Shown: positions 1 to 8,265 of the stretch, one piece after another
Layout of the letters: each line of letters begins with the position of its first letter
Numbering within the stretch: the stretch's first letter is position 1
DNA from: Gammaproteobacteria bacterium
Lineage (GTDB): Bacteria > Pseudomonadota > Gammaproteobacteria > SZUA-229
Direction: 5' to 3'
Assembly (NCBI GenBank): GCA_026995045.1
Contig: JALWPK010000226.1
Span: 1 to 39,718, forward strand
Length of the DNA: 39,718 nucleotides
The notes under the pieces: generated by a model
Databases searched by the model: none
Seen by the model: only the letters and a program-made list of their open reading frames with translations
What the model was told of the DNA's origin: nothing
Made by a program: the position numbers and the translations under genes

Positions 1-122
1 TCTTTGAATACATCGAGATTTTCTATAACCGGCAACGGCGGCATTCCGCCAATGGCTATATCAGTCCCCAGTGCTATGAAATGAAATATGAGCAATCAAC
101 CGTGTCCACTATTCGTGGGTAA
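1..122 (+). CDS. IS3-family transposase (OrfB), C-terminal end, cut by window edge
   Basis: The reading frame is open from the window edge (codons in phase with base 3) to TAA at 120-122. It encodes about 39 residues containing the pattern Y-I-E-x-F-Y-N-R-x-R-R-H-S-x-x-G-Y-x-S-P, the signature end of the rve/DDE integrase-type transposase OrfB of IS3-family elements. The Glu of YIExF is the last acidic residue of the catalytic DDE triad in this family. The stop codon lies inside the presumed right terminal repeat, which is usual for IS3 elements. The rest of the element, including OrfA, lies upstream of the window. Family assignment is secure; the subgroup cannot be named from this fragment. 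Confidence 0.85.
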   Translation, partial: FEYIEIFYNRQRRHSANGYISPQCYEMKYEQSTVSTIRG

Positions 123-127
123 GACCA
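103..127. repeat. Presumed right terminal inverted repeat of the IS3-family element
   Basis: On the minus strand this reads TGGTCTTACCCACG followed by AATAGTGGACA. A 5' TGG/TGA start, a TTACCC block and a TAGTGGACA block are typical of IS3-family ends. It overlaps the last codons and stop of the transposase. The matching left end is outside the window, so the exact terminus and any target duplication cannot be checked. Confidence 0.6.
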
Positions 128-191
128 CTAAAAAGATTTATTATTACCTATTGACATCGAGGCGGCTCATATGTGTTATGTGTTATGTGTT
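128..191 (-). other. Candidate truncated attC of the CoiA-like cassette, with atgtgtt x3
   Basis: This is the AT-rich stretch between the IS3 end and the CoiA-like gene. The plus strand has three perfect tandem copies of atgtgtt (171-191). Read on the minus strand this includes CACATAAC, the exact reverse complement of GTTATGTG, the box at which the CoiA-like cassette begins (1051-1058). A cassette's own attC is expected to start with such a complementary R'' box. No second half of an attC follows: the IS3 end arrives within about 60 bp. I infer an attC truncated by the insertion. An 8-bp inverted repeat, aggcggct (160-167) with agccgcct (223-230), spans the gene end and may be unrelated. Confidence 0.4.
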
Positions 192-217
192 TTGAATATT
201 TTACACATCGTTGAGCA

Positions 218-1027
218 TTAAAGCCGCCTACGCCTTCTTAGTTTGTTTCTCATATACCGATCAAATCCTGATAGTGAATCAGGTCGGATTTGTGCGTTTG
301 CTGCCTGTTGCCTACGTTCACCATTTTTGATTTCAGTATGAATTGGCGATATGTTGTTTTTATATATTTCGCCAAAACTATCGCTTTTGAATATTTCTAT
401 AAATTTTTCGCGGGGAAATGGAGATAAGCAGGCATTAGATGATGTGGTTTTTGGGAACAAGAACCAGAGTATCGATTTCGATTTCTCGGCATTTTCCGCC
501 TCACCAAAATCAAAGAAAACTAAAGAATCATTATGCCATTCTTTCAGCAGCCTATATTCATCTGGGAAATGCGTTCGTATAATTGGAATATTAGTTTTAA
601 GATGCACACTTTCTTCCAGCATTTTCTGGAACTGTTTTTTATCTGTTTTTCTCCGTGTTCCATCCACTACCCAAACAAGCTGTTTATAAAATAAATTCCT
701 AGATTGACGTTCTTCTGGATTCAGAAACGAATGCTGGAACTCTAAAACCCATCCATTTTTAGTTTTAACATCCGCTATATGCTTTTCACCGCTTTCGTCA
801 AAATGTACAATTTCTTGCCATTCTTTGGGGAAATTACTTTTCCATGAACGATGCCATTCTGTTTCATTTTCCCACCACGGGTCACAGTTCCGATTTCCTT
901 TATGAGACCAATGATTAACTTTCAACTCACCACACTTGGCAATTAAGTCTGAGCCACAACTTGGACAGGCACCCTTAGCGCCTTTAGTCGCTTCAATTTT
1001 CTCATTTTTGACGATGGCGTATTTCAT
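218..1027 (-). CDS. CoiA-like competence/nuclease-domain protein
   Basis: This 269-residue protein resembles the CoiA family. Those proteins pair an N-terminal zinc-finger-like segment with a PD-(D/E)XK-type nuclease core. Here CPSCGS near residues 21-26 and a later C-x8-H-W-S-H stretch suggest metal binding. Further on, E-x-x-W-H-R-x-W, H-I-A-D-V and V-L-E-F-Q-H-S (about residues 55-100) match the conserved nuclease core. CoiA itself supports transformation in Gram-positives; homologues in proteobacteria are mostly uncharacterised. The ATG at 1027 has no strong Shine-Dalgarno. It sits about 30 bp inside a cassette boundary (attC at 1051-1112), so the gene is probably an integron cassette gene. 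The arginine-rich C-terminus (KLRRRRRL) ends just before the presumed truncated attC. The family call is fairly secure; the function is not known. Confidence 0.7.
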   Translation of the reverse strand: MKYAIVKNEKIEATKGAKGACPSCGSDLIAKCGELKVNHWSHKGNRNCDPWWENETEWHRSWKSNFPKEWQEIVHFDESGEKHIADVKTKNGWVLEFQHSFLNPEERQSRNLFYKQLVWVVDGTRRKTDKKQFQKMLEESVHLKTNIPIIRTHFPDEYRLLKEWHNDSLVFFDFGEAENAEKSKSILWFLFPKTTSSNACLSPFPREKFIEIFKSDSFGEIYKNNISPIHTEIKNGERRQQAANAQIRPDSLSGFDRYMRNKLRRRRRL

Positions 1028-1050
1028 TTAACGGTCTGGCAGTTCTTTTA

Positions 1051-1112
1051 CACATAACGTTTAAACTCAGCCGCGCCGCTTTTTGGCGTCGGCTGGAGTG
1101 CTTTGTTAGAGC
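1051..1112 (-). other. attC: Integron attC recombination site
   Basis: Read on the minus strand, the site starts with GCTCTAAC (R'', RYYYAAC-like), ends with GTTATGTG (R', GTTRRRY-like), and holds an imperfect hairpin between them. The arms ACTC-c-AGCCG-a-CGCC and GGCG-CGGCT-GAGT pair over 13 bp and leave two unpaired bases on one side. Such extrahelical bases are the hallmark of folded attC sites. R'' follows the TAA of the 472-aa gene almost at once, as in normal cassettes. GCTCTAAC is also the exact reverse complement of GTTAGAGC at 2549-2556, where that cassette begins, as required for a cassette that excises as a circle. The 62-bp length is within the attC range. Confidence 0.85.
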
Positions 1113-1114
1113 CT

Positions 1115-2533
1115 TTACATAGGACTCTTGAATGGTGAATGTGAATTTCTATATTCTGGTGCTTCACTTTTCGGGTTATATGCTACTGCTCTCTCATCTT
1201 TTTTAACGCTAGCACCTAAAATATCTCTTGCCTCACCTAGCGACCATACGCTGGATAAATCATTGGAAATATTTCTGTATATAGAATTAAAGCCTGAGGG
1301 CCTCTTTAAATCTCTTATGAAATCTGGCACCTTTATTTTTACATCAAATTCAGGTACAGCAGGAAGATTATTAATAGCTGCATATGCATTATAAACCTGA
1401 ATAAGTCTAGTAACCGGCTTACCTTTCCGCGTATTTATTCCATATTTATCTCGCATAGCAATAGAAGCTTTGTTTATGTCAGAAATTATTTTTGATGCGT
1501 CTTTATTAGCTTGGGCAATATCATCTGAATCAAATGAATTGCGAATAGACCTCAATTGATCTCTCGCTTCTACAAACTCGGGTTCCTCTCTAATTTGCAT
1601 AGCCGCATTGATAATTTCAGATGCATTTCCGGTTTCTTTCGCTAGCCAAGCAGAAAAGATAGGCAGGTCAATCGCTGTTGAGGTCGGTCTTCCTGCATTT
1701 TGTATTTCTATTAAGTCACCACCGATAGATGTTGAGAAATGTTCTACAATGTGTTTTGGGTAGTCGAGGCCGTAGCCGCATATTTTTGCAATATAGTGTT
1801 GTTGATATGCCTGTCTAATTGGGTACAGAAAGGTATCAGCTTGCAGATACTTCGCTGCTAATGAATAGAATATTGATCTGTTAGATAACCATACTAACGC
1901 AGCCACAAAAGCATGAATGGCACCAGTTGTACCACCAGTACTTCCATCACCCCAACGCGCCCCGGGAACTTTATAGCCATTAGTGATTCGATTCCCGAAA
2001 CGATCAATTAACTCAACGTCACCTGAAGTTCTGTTGCCAGAGTCACTTGCATCGCTTAGCTCATTGAAAATAGATGCCGCCAAATTTCCATATTTTTCGA
2101 ATTCTTCCGTTCCATCTCCAGCTAAACCTTTAAGTGTTAGATAATAAATACTAGAGCTAATATCCCACGTACATACTATATGCGTTTGTAAAAGCTCGAT
2201 CAGGCTTTTGAAATCACTATTAGCAAATTCTCCACCTCGGATCTGCGGTCTTATTTCCGCCGCCTTTGCAGCGGCGGTTTCTTCTATCTCATTCAGCTTA
2301 TAATCATTAACATTCAAAAACGATATATAAGGAAAGCTATCAATTCTTTCGCTTCTATGTTTTGGGATATAGTCATCTACTGCCACTAATTGATCATAGA
2401 ATAGAATAGCCTGAACCATGTTCTCTAAAGCCACGATATCAGTGTCTGTTGAATGATCAGATTTGGTTTGTATTAACCCAGTTACTCTTTGTACTGCTGT
2501 AAGAGTGGAATTATCGATTAAGGCATATGTCAA
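1115..2533 (-). CDS. Unrecognised 472-aa integron cassette protein
   Basis: I do not recognise this protein. It is mostly soluble in character, with no signal peptide or clear membrane helix. It has many predicted helical stretches, an acidic/alanine-rich segment near residues 80-95 (ETAAAKAAEIRP), a Gly/Thr-rich turn near residue 195 (GDGSTGGTTG) and a charged C-terminal third. The start is taken as TTG at 2533 because a perfect AAGGAGG lies 7 nt upstream. The nearby ATGs are out of frame or stop at once, and the next in-frame Met is about 38 residues in. The gene fills a complete cassette bounded by GTTAGAGC (2549-2556) and attC (1051-1112). It looks AT-richer than the neighbouring core genes, consistent with transfer. 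Confidence 0.75.
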   Translation of the reverse strand: MTYALIDNSTLTAVQRVTGLIQTKSDHSTDTDIVALENMVQAILFYDQLVAVDDYIPKHRSERIDSFPYISFLNVNDYKLNEIEETAAAKAAEIRPQIRGGEFANSDFKSLIELLQTHIVCTWDISSSIYYLTLKGLAGDGTEEFEKYGNLAASIFNELSDASDSGNRTSGDVELIDRFGNRITNGYKVPGARWGDGSTGGTTGAIHAFVAALVWLSNRSIFYSLAAKYLQADTFLYPIRQAYQQHYIAKICGYGLDYPKHIVEHFSTSIGGDLIEIQNAGRPTSTAIDLPIFSAWLAKETGNASEIINAAMQIREEPEFVEARDQLRSIRNSFDSDDIAQANKDASKIISDINKASIAMRDKYGINTRKGKPVTRLIQVYNAYAAINNLPAVPEFDVKIKVPDFIRDLKRPSGFNSIYRNISNDLSSVWSLGEARDILGASVKKDERAVAYNPKSEAPEYRNSHSPFKSPM

Positions 2534-2540
2534 GCCATAT

Positions 2541-2547
2541 CCTCCTT
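2541..2547 (-). promoter_or_regulatory. Strong ribosome binding site that selects a TTG start
   Basis: The minus strand reads AAGGAGG, then seven bases, then TTG at 2533-2531. The ATG inside the spacer reads ATG-GCT-TGA and stops at once, so the TTG frame is the only long one served by this site. Confidence 0.7.
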
Positions 2548-2548
2548 A

Positions 2549-2556
2549 GCTCTAAC
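2549..2556 (-). other. Cassette boundary (core GTTAGAGC)
   Basis: The minus strand reads GTTAGAGC, a GTTRRRY-type core that marks the start of the 472-aa gene cassette. It is exactly complementary to the R'' box of that cassette's attC at 1105-1112. The bases upstream of it should belong to attI or to the preceding cassette's attC, but IS110-family DNA begins within about 5 bp. The partner site is therefore lost or displaced. Confidence 0.7.
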
Positions 2557-2561
2557 GAATG

Positions 2562-2643
2562 ACATGGACCTCTCCATTGCCAACCATGAAATGGCCGGTA
2601 ACAATGGAGTTGGCAAAAACAATTGTTAAGAAGAGGTCCATGT
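2562..2643. repeat. Nested inverted repeats upstream of the IS110 transposase
   Basis: The outer arms acatggacctct (2562-2573) and agaggtccatgt (2632-2643) are a perfect 12-bp inverted repeat. The inner arms ttgccaac (2577-2584) and gttggcaa (2609-2616) are a perfect 8-bp pair. An alternative pair, ctccattg (2572-2579) with caatggag (2602-2609), overlaps them. IS110-family elements carry a structured guide RNA in a non-coding end, so this could be a bridge-RNA remnant. It could instead be two subterminal repeats brought together. The structure is seen; its role is inferred. Confidence 0.5.
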
Positions 2644-2644
2644 G

Positions 2645-3288
2645 ATGACTATTATCCGCATTGGTATCGATTTGGCCAAAAATACTTTCTCACTCTGTGG
2701 CGTCGATGAACGTGAGCAGATTGTTCTTGAGAAAACGGTGAAGCGCGCCAAGCTGCTCGATGTCTTCTCTAATCTACCACCATGTATGGTCGCAATCGAA
2801 GCGGGATCGGGGGCGCACCACTGGGCGCGCAGCCTGATCAGCCGGGGATTTGACGCCCGTATCATGGATCCGGCCTTTGTCCCGCCCTACCGCACAGGCG
2901 GGCGCAGCGCCGAAAACGACCGCAACGATGCCCGCGCCATCTGTGAGGCCGCAGGCCGCCCGGGTGTGCGCTTCGTCCCGATCAAAACGCTTGACCAGCA
3001 GGCCATTCTGCTCGTCCACCGGGCCGCCACCAGGCGGTTGCGGAGCATACCCGTATCGCGAACCGGATCCGTGGTTTTCTGGCAGAATTTGGCGTGATTG
3101 CTCCGGTTGGGGTTCAGCGTCTCAAGCGTGAGTGGTTAAATCTCAGGCGGCATGATCACAAAAGCCAATGGGCGGAACAGCTGAAAGCACAAAAATCCTG
3201 GAACAAAACCGCCGTTGCCTTGGCTAACAAGCATGCACACATCATCTGGTCGATGCTGGCCAGGGGGCAGGATTATTCACCAGCCTGA
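2645..3288 (+). pseudogene. IS110-family DEDD transposase, frameshifted and internally deleted
   Basis: The N-terminal part shows the DEDD (RuvC-like) core: IGIDLAKNTF (first Asp), VAIEAGSGAHHW (Glu) and GRSAENDRNDARAI (Asp pair). The frame breaks at about 3020-3025. Adding one base there restores a continuous R-A-x-H-Q-A-V-A-E-H-T-R-I-A-N-R-I-R-G-F-L-A-E-F-G-V sequence that joins the frame ending at 3288. The final part, VALANKHAHIIWSMLARGQDY, is the usual IS110 C-terminus. The central Tnp_20 region with the catalytic Ser is missing, since the two parts total only about 215 residues against roughly 320-400 for the family. The gene is therefore dead. GTG at 2642 or ATG at 2645 would be the start. 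Confidence 0.8.
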
Positions 3289-3413
3289 GTGACTGAGTTG
3301 TTGATGAAAGCGGGTTGACCGCCACGTGAGGAACCTGAACAGCTTAATGGTCAGCAAGGCCGGCAACAATGACACATTATTCCGTACTGCTTATTTATAA
3401 ACTCACCACAAAA

Positions 3414-3439
3414 AAGCCCCGCTGAAAACAGCGGGGCTT
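3414..3439 (-). terminator. Rho-independent terminator of groESL
   Basis: The arms aagccccgctg (3414-3424) and cagcggggctt (3429-3439) form a perfect 11-bp stem with an AAAA loop. On the minus strand the stem is followed by a run of T residues (complement of the A run at 3410-3415). It lies about 27 bp after the groEL stop codon. Confidence 0.9.
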
Positions 3440-3465
3440 CTTTGCACTTGTTGAACAAGCGGCAA

Positions 3466-5121
<1,656 letters not shown>

Positions 5122-5147
5122 TTAAATTCAAAAATTCGTCTGCCTTG

Positions 5148-5438
5148 TTACGCAGCCAAAACACCAAGAATGTCTTCTTCTTTCATGATCAGCACGTCTT
5201 CGCCGTCGACCTTGATTTCGGTGCCGGCGTATTTGCCGAACAGCACCTGGTCGCCAACCTTGACGTCGAGCGCGCGCACATCGCCGCTGTCTGTGATCTT
5301 GCCGTTACCCACTGCGATAACTTCGCCTTTTTGTGGTTTTTCGGTCGCGCTGTCAGGAATGACAATACCAGCGGATGTGGTGCGCTCTTCTTCCATTCGT
5401 TTCACCACGACGCGGTCGTGCAATGGACGGATATTCAT
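5148..5438 (-). CDS. groES: Co-chaperonin GroES (HSP10)
   Basis: This 96-residue lid protein caps the GroEL cavity. [14 protein letters not shown] at the N-terminus, the mobile loop around [18 protein letters not shown] (about residues 17-34), GEVIAVGNG and the C-terminal EDILGVLA segment are all standard. The start is set at ATG 5438, although the frame stays open 8 codons further. MNIRPL is the conserved N-terminus, and a GGAGG Shine-Dalgarno (5446-5450) stands 7 nt before it. It is the first gene of groES-groEL, transcribed from a TTGACA/TATGAT promoter overlapped by a CIRCE operator (5502-5530), so HrcA repression is expected. Confidence 0.97.
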   Translation of the reverse strand: MNIRPLHDRVVVKRMEEERTTSAGIVIPDSATEKPQKGEVIAVGNGKITDSGDVRALDVKVGDQVLFGKYAGTEIKVDGEDVLIMKEEDILGVLAA

Positions 5439-5501
5439 GTGTTTACCTCCTGCGGATAACAAAAATACTAAATAAATCAGCTAATTGGCTTTATGATTGC
5501 A

Positions 5502-5530
5502 ATTAGCACTCTCAATCAGTGAGTGCTAAT
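5502..5530. promoter_or_regulatory. CIRCE operator (HrcA-binding site)
   Basis: TTAGCACTC (5503-5511), a 9-nt spacer and GAGTGCTAA (5521-5529) match the CIRCE consensus without mismatch; the palindrome extends one more A-T pair on each side. It overlaps the -10 box and the presumed transcription start of groESL. HrcA is the known repressor of such sites; its gene is not in this window. Confidence 0.95.
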
Positions 5531-5556
5531 CATAATGACGGGCAGCGCCCTGTCAA
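5529..5556 (-). promoter_or_regulatory. groESL sigma-70-type promoter
   Basis: On the minus strand, TTGACA (5556-5551) is followed after 16 nt by TATGAT (5534-5529). The start should fall inside the CIRCE repeat about 7-8 nt downstream, so bound HrcA would block the promoter. I see no sigma-32-type CTTGAAA/CCCCAT pair here. Confidence 0.8.
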
Positions 5557-5665
5557 GCGCAGCGGCGCGGCGGCCGTCAAAACAGTGCCTGCTATATGGG
5601 GCTGGGGGACGGGTTTACAAGGGGGAAATCTGAAAAAAATTGTGCGGATTCGAGCGCTCTGGCGG

Positions 5666-6163
5666 TCAGTCCTTGCGCGTGTATTCACCCTCGATGGTTT
5701 TGCCATCCACTGCGCGACCCTGGGGCGGAGGCGTGTAACCCGGCCGCGTGAAAGGCGAACCGCCGGGGCCGCCCGGATCGAAACCACCCGAACCAAAACC
5801 GCCAATATGTATATTCGGGCTGGACAGCAGCCAGCGAATCATCGCCCGCCGCGAGGCGGGAATCAGGCACAGAAAACCGATGGCGTCAGTGAGGAAGCCG
5901 GGGGTAAGCAACAGCACGCCGGCGATGGCCAGAAACACGCCTTCCAGCATTTCCATCGCAGGCAGCTGGCCCTGCGCCATGTTGAGCTGCGCGCGCTGCA
6001 AGGTGCTGAAGCCCTGAATGCGCAGCAGGTTGACGCCAATCACCGCGGTCAGCACCACCAGCGCCACGGTCCAGAACGCGCCGATAATGCCGCCCACCTT
6101 GATTATCAGGTAAAGCTCGATCAGGGGGATGGCGATGAATAGCCAGGGCCAGAAACGTATCAT
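5666..6163 (-). CDS. fxsA: FxsA family membrane protein
   Basis: This 165-residue inner-membrane protein has an N-terminal helix (WPWLFIAIPLIELYLIIKVG), a second helix (FWTVALVVLTAVIGVNLLR) and a central hydrophobic pair around MEMLEGVFLAIAGVLLLTPGFLTDAIGFLCLIP. The sequence LLTPGFLTDxxGxLLL(I)P is the FxsA signature. A Gly/Pro-rich cytoplasmic tail follows (about residues 120-165). E. coli FxsA relieves F-plasmid exclusion of phage T7; the native role is unknown. The position just upstream of groES is widely conserved in gammaproteobacteria. The divergent neighbour is dsbD. The ATG at 6163 starts right at the first helix, as in homologues. Confidence 0.92.
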   Translation of the reverse strand: MIRFWPWLFIAIPLIELYLIIKVGGIIGAFWTVALVVLTAVIGVNLLRIQGFSTLQRAQLNMAQGQLPAMEMLEGVFLAIAGVLLLTPGFLTDAIGFLCLIPASRRAMIRWLLSSPNIHIGGFGSGGFDPGGPGGSPFTRPGYTPPPQGRAVDGKTIEGEYTRKD

Positions 6164-6302
6164 GATGTTTTTCCTGTGTTATTTACGCCCCTTCGGGAAC
6201 GTATTGAAAGCTTGTTTGCTACAATCGCGTGGAACCTGCAGACAGACTTGTGTCTAATTGCATAATCCGCATCCGGCTTGCAAAACCTGAGACTCACAAA
6301 TA

Positions 6303-8222
6303 ATGAGACCCCGCCATCCGATGAAAAACTCCGTCCTGTCACGAAAATTTTCCGCCCTGTTCGCTACGCTGCTGATGGTTGTCGCCAGCGCAACAAACCT
6401 GCAACCCGCTTTTGCCGAGGAAGACAGCCTGCAGGGACTGAATCTGCTCGACCTCGGTCTGGGCGGCGGCGATGACGACATTCTGCCGCCGGAGCAAGCG
6501 TTCAAACTCAGCACCGAAATCGACAGCAACGGCTTTCACGCCAACTGGGTGATTGCCGAGGGGCATTATCTGTATCAGGACAAAATGGCGATCACCACCG
6601 CCAGCCCGGATGTGCAGACCGGCGCGCTGATCACCTCACCCGCGGAAGAGAAGGACGACCCGATTTTCAACAAGAAACTGATGGTGTACCACCATTTCGC
6701 TGAAGCTACCCTGCCGCTACTCTCTACCAATGCGGGCAAAACTGCAACTTTCAAGGTGCAGTATCAGGGCTGCTCCGAAATCGCCGGAATTTGCTACCCG
6801 CCGCAAACGCAAACCGTGACCGTCACCCTGCCGGCGGCTTCGTCCATTGCCGCTGCCGCCGCCAAAGCGCAACAGAGCATGGACAGCACGCAGCATATTT
6901 CCGAACAGGACGAAATCGCCGCGGCGCTGGCCAGCGGCAACACCTGGCTGACCCTGCTGATATTTTTTGGCGCCGGCCTGTTGCTGGCGTTCACCCCCTG
7001 CGTGTTTCCGATGATACCGATTCTGTCCGGCATTATTGTCGGACAGGGTGAAGGCATTACCACGCACAAGGCGTTCATGCTGTCGCTGGTGTATGTGCTG
7101 GCGATGGCGCTGACCTACACCATTGTCGGCGTGCTGGTGGGATTGTCCGGTGAAAACATTCAGGCCTGGTTCCAGAATCCGTGGATTATCGGCGTATTCG
7201 CGTTGATATTCGTCGCGCTGGCGTTTTCCATGTTCGGCTTTTACGAACTGCAAATGCCGACGGCGATTCAGAGCAAACTCACCCAGATCAGCAACAGCCA
7301 GCAGGGCGGCAACCTGGCCGGCGTCGCCATCATGGGTTTTCTGTCGGCGCTGATTGTCGGCCCCTGCGTCACCGCGCCGCTGGTGGGCGCACTCATCTAT
7401 ATAGCCGACACCGGCGACGCCGTGCTCGGCGGCATGGCGCTGTTCTCGCTCAGCATGGGCATGGGCGCGCCATTGCTGTTAATCGGCGCATCGGCGGGCG
7501 CCCTGCTGCCCAAAGCCGGCGCCTGGATGGATGCGGTGAAAGCCGTGTTTGGCGTGTTGCTGCTGGCGCTGGCCATCTGGCTGCTGGAACGGGTGATGCC
7601 GGCGGCCTACACCATCGGCATGTGGGCGGCGCTGCTGATTGTGTCCGCCATTTACATGGGCGCGCTCGATCATCTGCCGGAAGGCGCGAGCGGCTGGCGC
7701 AAGTTATGGAAAGGCATCGGCATTCTGTTCCTGGTTTACGGCATCATGCTGATGATTGGTCTGGCCTCCGGCAACCGCAGCCTGCTGCAACCGCTTGCCA
7801 ATATTGGCGCGGGCGTGGGCGTCAGCCAGCCGGTGGAGCAAAAAGCCGGGCTGCAATTCAAACAGATAAAAGGTCTGGTCGGCCTCAATCAGTCGCTGGA
7901 ACAGGCGCACGGCCGACCGGTGATGCTCGATTTTTACGCTGACTGGTGTATTTCCTGCAAGGAAATGGAGCACCTGACATTCACCGATCCGGCGGTGCAG
8001 GCGGCGCTGGCCGGCGCGGTGCTGTTGCAGGCCGATGTCACCCCCAACGATGTGCAGGACAAGGAACTGTACAAACACTTCGGCATTATCGGCCCGCCCT
8101 CCATCATGTTCTTTGACGCCGAGGGCAACGAGCTGCGCAACTACCGCGTTGTCGGCTTCATGCCTGCCGGGCAATTTGCCGAGCATGTGAAAACCGCGTT
8201 CGCTTCGGCCAACAAACGCTAG
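6303..8222 (+). CDS. dsbD: Thiol:disulfide interchange protein DsbD
   Basis: This 639-residue inner-membrane reductase passes electrons from cytoplasmic thioredoxin to periplasmic disulfide isomerases and cytochrome c maturation proteins. All three redox modules are visible. The alpha domain has C157 and C164 (CSEIAGIC). The eight-helix beta domain has C233 (FTPCVFP) and C355 (GPCVTAP). The C-terminal thioredoxin-like gamma domain has the CISC motif at C549/C552 (ADWCISCKEM). A signal peptide precedes EEDS. A second ATG at 6321 (MKNSVLS) gives a cleaner signal peptide and may be the true start. A TlpA-like gene follows after about 40 bp, suggesting a shared envelope-redox operon. Confidence 0.95.
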   Translation: MRPRHPMKNSVLSRKFSALFATLLMVVASATNLQPAFAEEDSLQGLNLLDLGLGGGDDDILPPEQAFKLSTEIDSNGFHANWVIAEGHYLYQDKMAITTASPDVQTGALITSPAEEKDDPIFNKKLMVYHHFAEATLPLLSTNAGKTATFKVQYQGCSEIAGICYPPQTQTVTVTLPAASSIAAAAAKAQQSMDSTQHISEQDEIAAALASGNTWLTLLIFFGAGLLLAFTPCVFPMIPILSGIIVGQGEGITTHKAFMLSLVYVLAMALTYTIVGVLVGLSGENIQAWFQNPWIIGVFALIFVALAFSMFGFYELQMPTAIQSKLTQISNSQQGGNLAGVAIMGFLSALIVGPCVTAPLVGALIYIADTGDAVLGGMALFSLSMGMGAPLLLIGASAGALLPKAGAWMDAVKAVFGVLLLALAIWLLERVMPAAYTIGMWAALLIVSAIYMGALDHLPEGASGWRKLWKGIGILFLVYGIMLMIGLASGNRSLLQPLANIGAGVGVSQPVEQKAGLQFKQIKGLVGLNQSLEQAHGRPVMLDFYADWCISCKEMEHLTFTDPAVQAALAGAVLLQADVTPNDVQDKELYKHFGIIGPPSIMFFDAEGNELRNYRVVGFMPAGQFAEHVKTAFASANKR

Positions 8223-8265
8223 GATTCACCGCTTGCCACACAATCGCCGGTTCGGGATTCACAAT

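Larger units (their letters stand above)
2562..3330 (+). mobile_element. Decayed IS110-family insertion sequence
   Basis: The element contains a frameshifted, internally deleted IS110-type transposase (2645-3288) preceded by nested inverted repeats. The left edge is placed at the repeat next to the cassette boundary. The right edge is uncertain: no matching acatggacctct occurs before the groEL terminator at 3414, and 3289-3410 holds no other gene. IS110 elements lack classic terminal repeats and target duplications. One subgroup (IS1111-attC) is known to insert into integron attC sites, which fits the position within 6 bp of a cassette core. Subgroup membership is inference. Confidence 0.6.

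Noticed and set aside
5439-5462. Longer groES start (8 extra codons)
   Set aside because: The extra residues are not conserved and the GGAGG site is spaced for the ATG at 5438.
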